DNA of 12,247 nt from Planctomycetota bacterium. GTDB lineage: Bacteria > Planctomycetota > Phycisphaerae > Sedimentisphaerales > Anaerobacaceae. Both the position numbers and the translations under genes were made by a program. The notes below the pieces were generated by a model, which worked only from the letters and a program-made list of their open reading frames with translations, ran no database searches and was not told where the DNA came from. The stretch spans positions 10,726 to 22,972 of the forward strand of contig JAFNGF010000135.1 in assembly GCA_017885385.1 (NCBI GenBank), written 5' to 3'. Positions 11,705 to 12,247 of the stretch are shown here, piece after piece; position 1 is the first letter of the stretch, and the number at the start of each line of letters is the position of its first letter.

Positions 11705-12247
11705 TCATTGCTTGTATATACGGACATAGTCCACCTCGAATTTTGCAGGGAAATTGGTGTTTGAGGGGTCCCCGCCGGATGATCCGCCGACGGCGAGATT
11801 CAGGATGATGTAGTGCGCCTGACGGAATGGATTCCTTCCCTGCTCGTCCTTGTTGAACGTTTTGTTAAGGTCAATCGTGTTGAGAAGCCGATCATCCACA
11901 TAGAGCTTGATGCTGTCGGCATCCCAGTCCATCCGCCATACATGGAACTTCGCGGACCAGTCGGGATCGTTGAAGTCGGTAATGGGTATCCTGATGTCGT
12001 CCCACTCGGGGACCCATCGCTCTTGCGCAGCCCAGGCGGCGTTTGCCAGCAGCAGGCCTCGATAGTATTCCATGATATCGATCTCGCCGCAGCTTGGCCA
12101 CCGTCCTTCGATGCCCAGCGTCCAGAAGGCGGGCCAGAGACCGCAACGCGTATCGATCCGGCCTCGCATTTCGAAACGGCCATACATCCAGTGGTGCAAA
12201 CCCCTGGTCGTCATGCTTGCGGACGTATACTCAGAATATTCCCTGTT
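11705..12247 (-). CDS. Glycoside hydrolase family 16 (beta-glucanase/laminarinase-like), 5' end outside window
   Basis: The C-terminal 180 residues of a GH16 endo-glucanase-type enzyme. The frame is open through the right edge (TGEYSEYTSASMTTRG), so the ATG at 12214 is internal and the true start lies beyond the window. The catalytic motif is SCGEIDIMEY, with the nucleophile Glu at 12083-12085, the helper Asp after it and the acid/base Glu at 12068-12070: the ExDxxE bulge form of laminarinases and related enzymes. Other GH16 marks are YGRFEMRGRIDTRCGLWPAF, FHVWRMDWDADSIKLYVDD, and the closing strand ILNLAVGGSSGG...VDYVRIYK. The protein ends right after the catalytic domain, with no visible binding module. 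It is probably secreted, but the signal region is not in view. Substrate (laminarin, agarose or another glucan) cannot be decided from this fragment. Confidence 0.95.
   Translation of the reverse strand, partial: NREYSEYTSASMTTRGLHHWMYGRFEMRGRIDTRCGLWPAFWTLGIEGRWPSCGEIDIMEYYRGLLLANAAWAAQERWVPEWDDIRIPITDFNDPDWSAKFHVWRMDWDADSIKLYVDDRLLNTIDLNKTFNKDEQGRNPFRQAHYIILNLAVGGSSGGDPSNTNFPAKFEVDYVRIYKQ

Overview
The window looks like a chromosomal segment of an uncultured planctomycete, probably of the Phycisphaerae/Sedimentisphaerales type. The reasons are the secreted DUF7901-like protein with its DCWCEPPYGSGYQ tail, a GH16 glucanase, a phosphotransfer-only PTS, and intergenic DNA crowded with short dispersed repeats. 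This taxonomic call rests on remembered family features, not on a search.

Left part (1-3016). A broken secreted-protein gene (minus strand, running off the left edge) is followed by hisI (minus strand). A dense repeat block comes next: an AT-rich 'accacggatttcacagatt' element, a TTCGAAATTCGA array and four back-to-back tetraloop hairpins. This block runs straight into the 5' end of a plus-strand integral membrane gene of the LPG-synthase-TM (YbhN/UPF0104) family. The same TTCGAAATTCGA repeat occurs again, in frame, inside that gene.

Central part (3194-7174). Five plus-strand genes form a coherent cluster: DUF502 membrane protein, short ribosome hibernation factor (hpf), EIIA (PtsN-like), HPr and enzyme I. 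There is no EIIB or EIIC, so the cluster reads as a regulatory phosphorelay (PEP to EI to HPr to EIIA) next to hpf, recalling the hpf-ptsN neighbourhood of Proteobacteria. Repeats and hairpins fill the hpf-ptsN and ptsN-ptsH gaps, while ptsH and ptsI are 12 nt apart.

Right part (7175-12247). An accessory zone begins exactly where the enzyme I stop codon abuts the stop of a convergent MBL-fold lipoprotein gene. It then carries a four-helix membrane protein, a polytopic membrane protein on the opposite strand flanked by approximately 55-60 bp direct repeats, an AT-rich gene for a possible nuclease-like protein, and an unusual response regulator with two C-terminal membrane helices. Three copies of a TTATATGGTTTCCGC motif precede three of these minus-strand genes or divide the genes into blocks. 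Two of the copies overlap attC-like hairpins placed just after stop codons, so a degenerate gene-cassette array is a reasonable but unproven reading. The window ends in a 5'-truncated GH16 glycoside hydrolase on the minus strand.

No tRNA, rRNA, CRISPR array, transposase or integrase was recognised.
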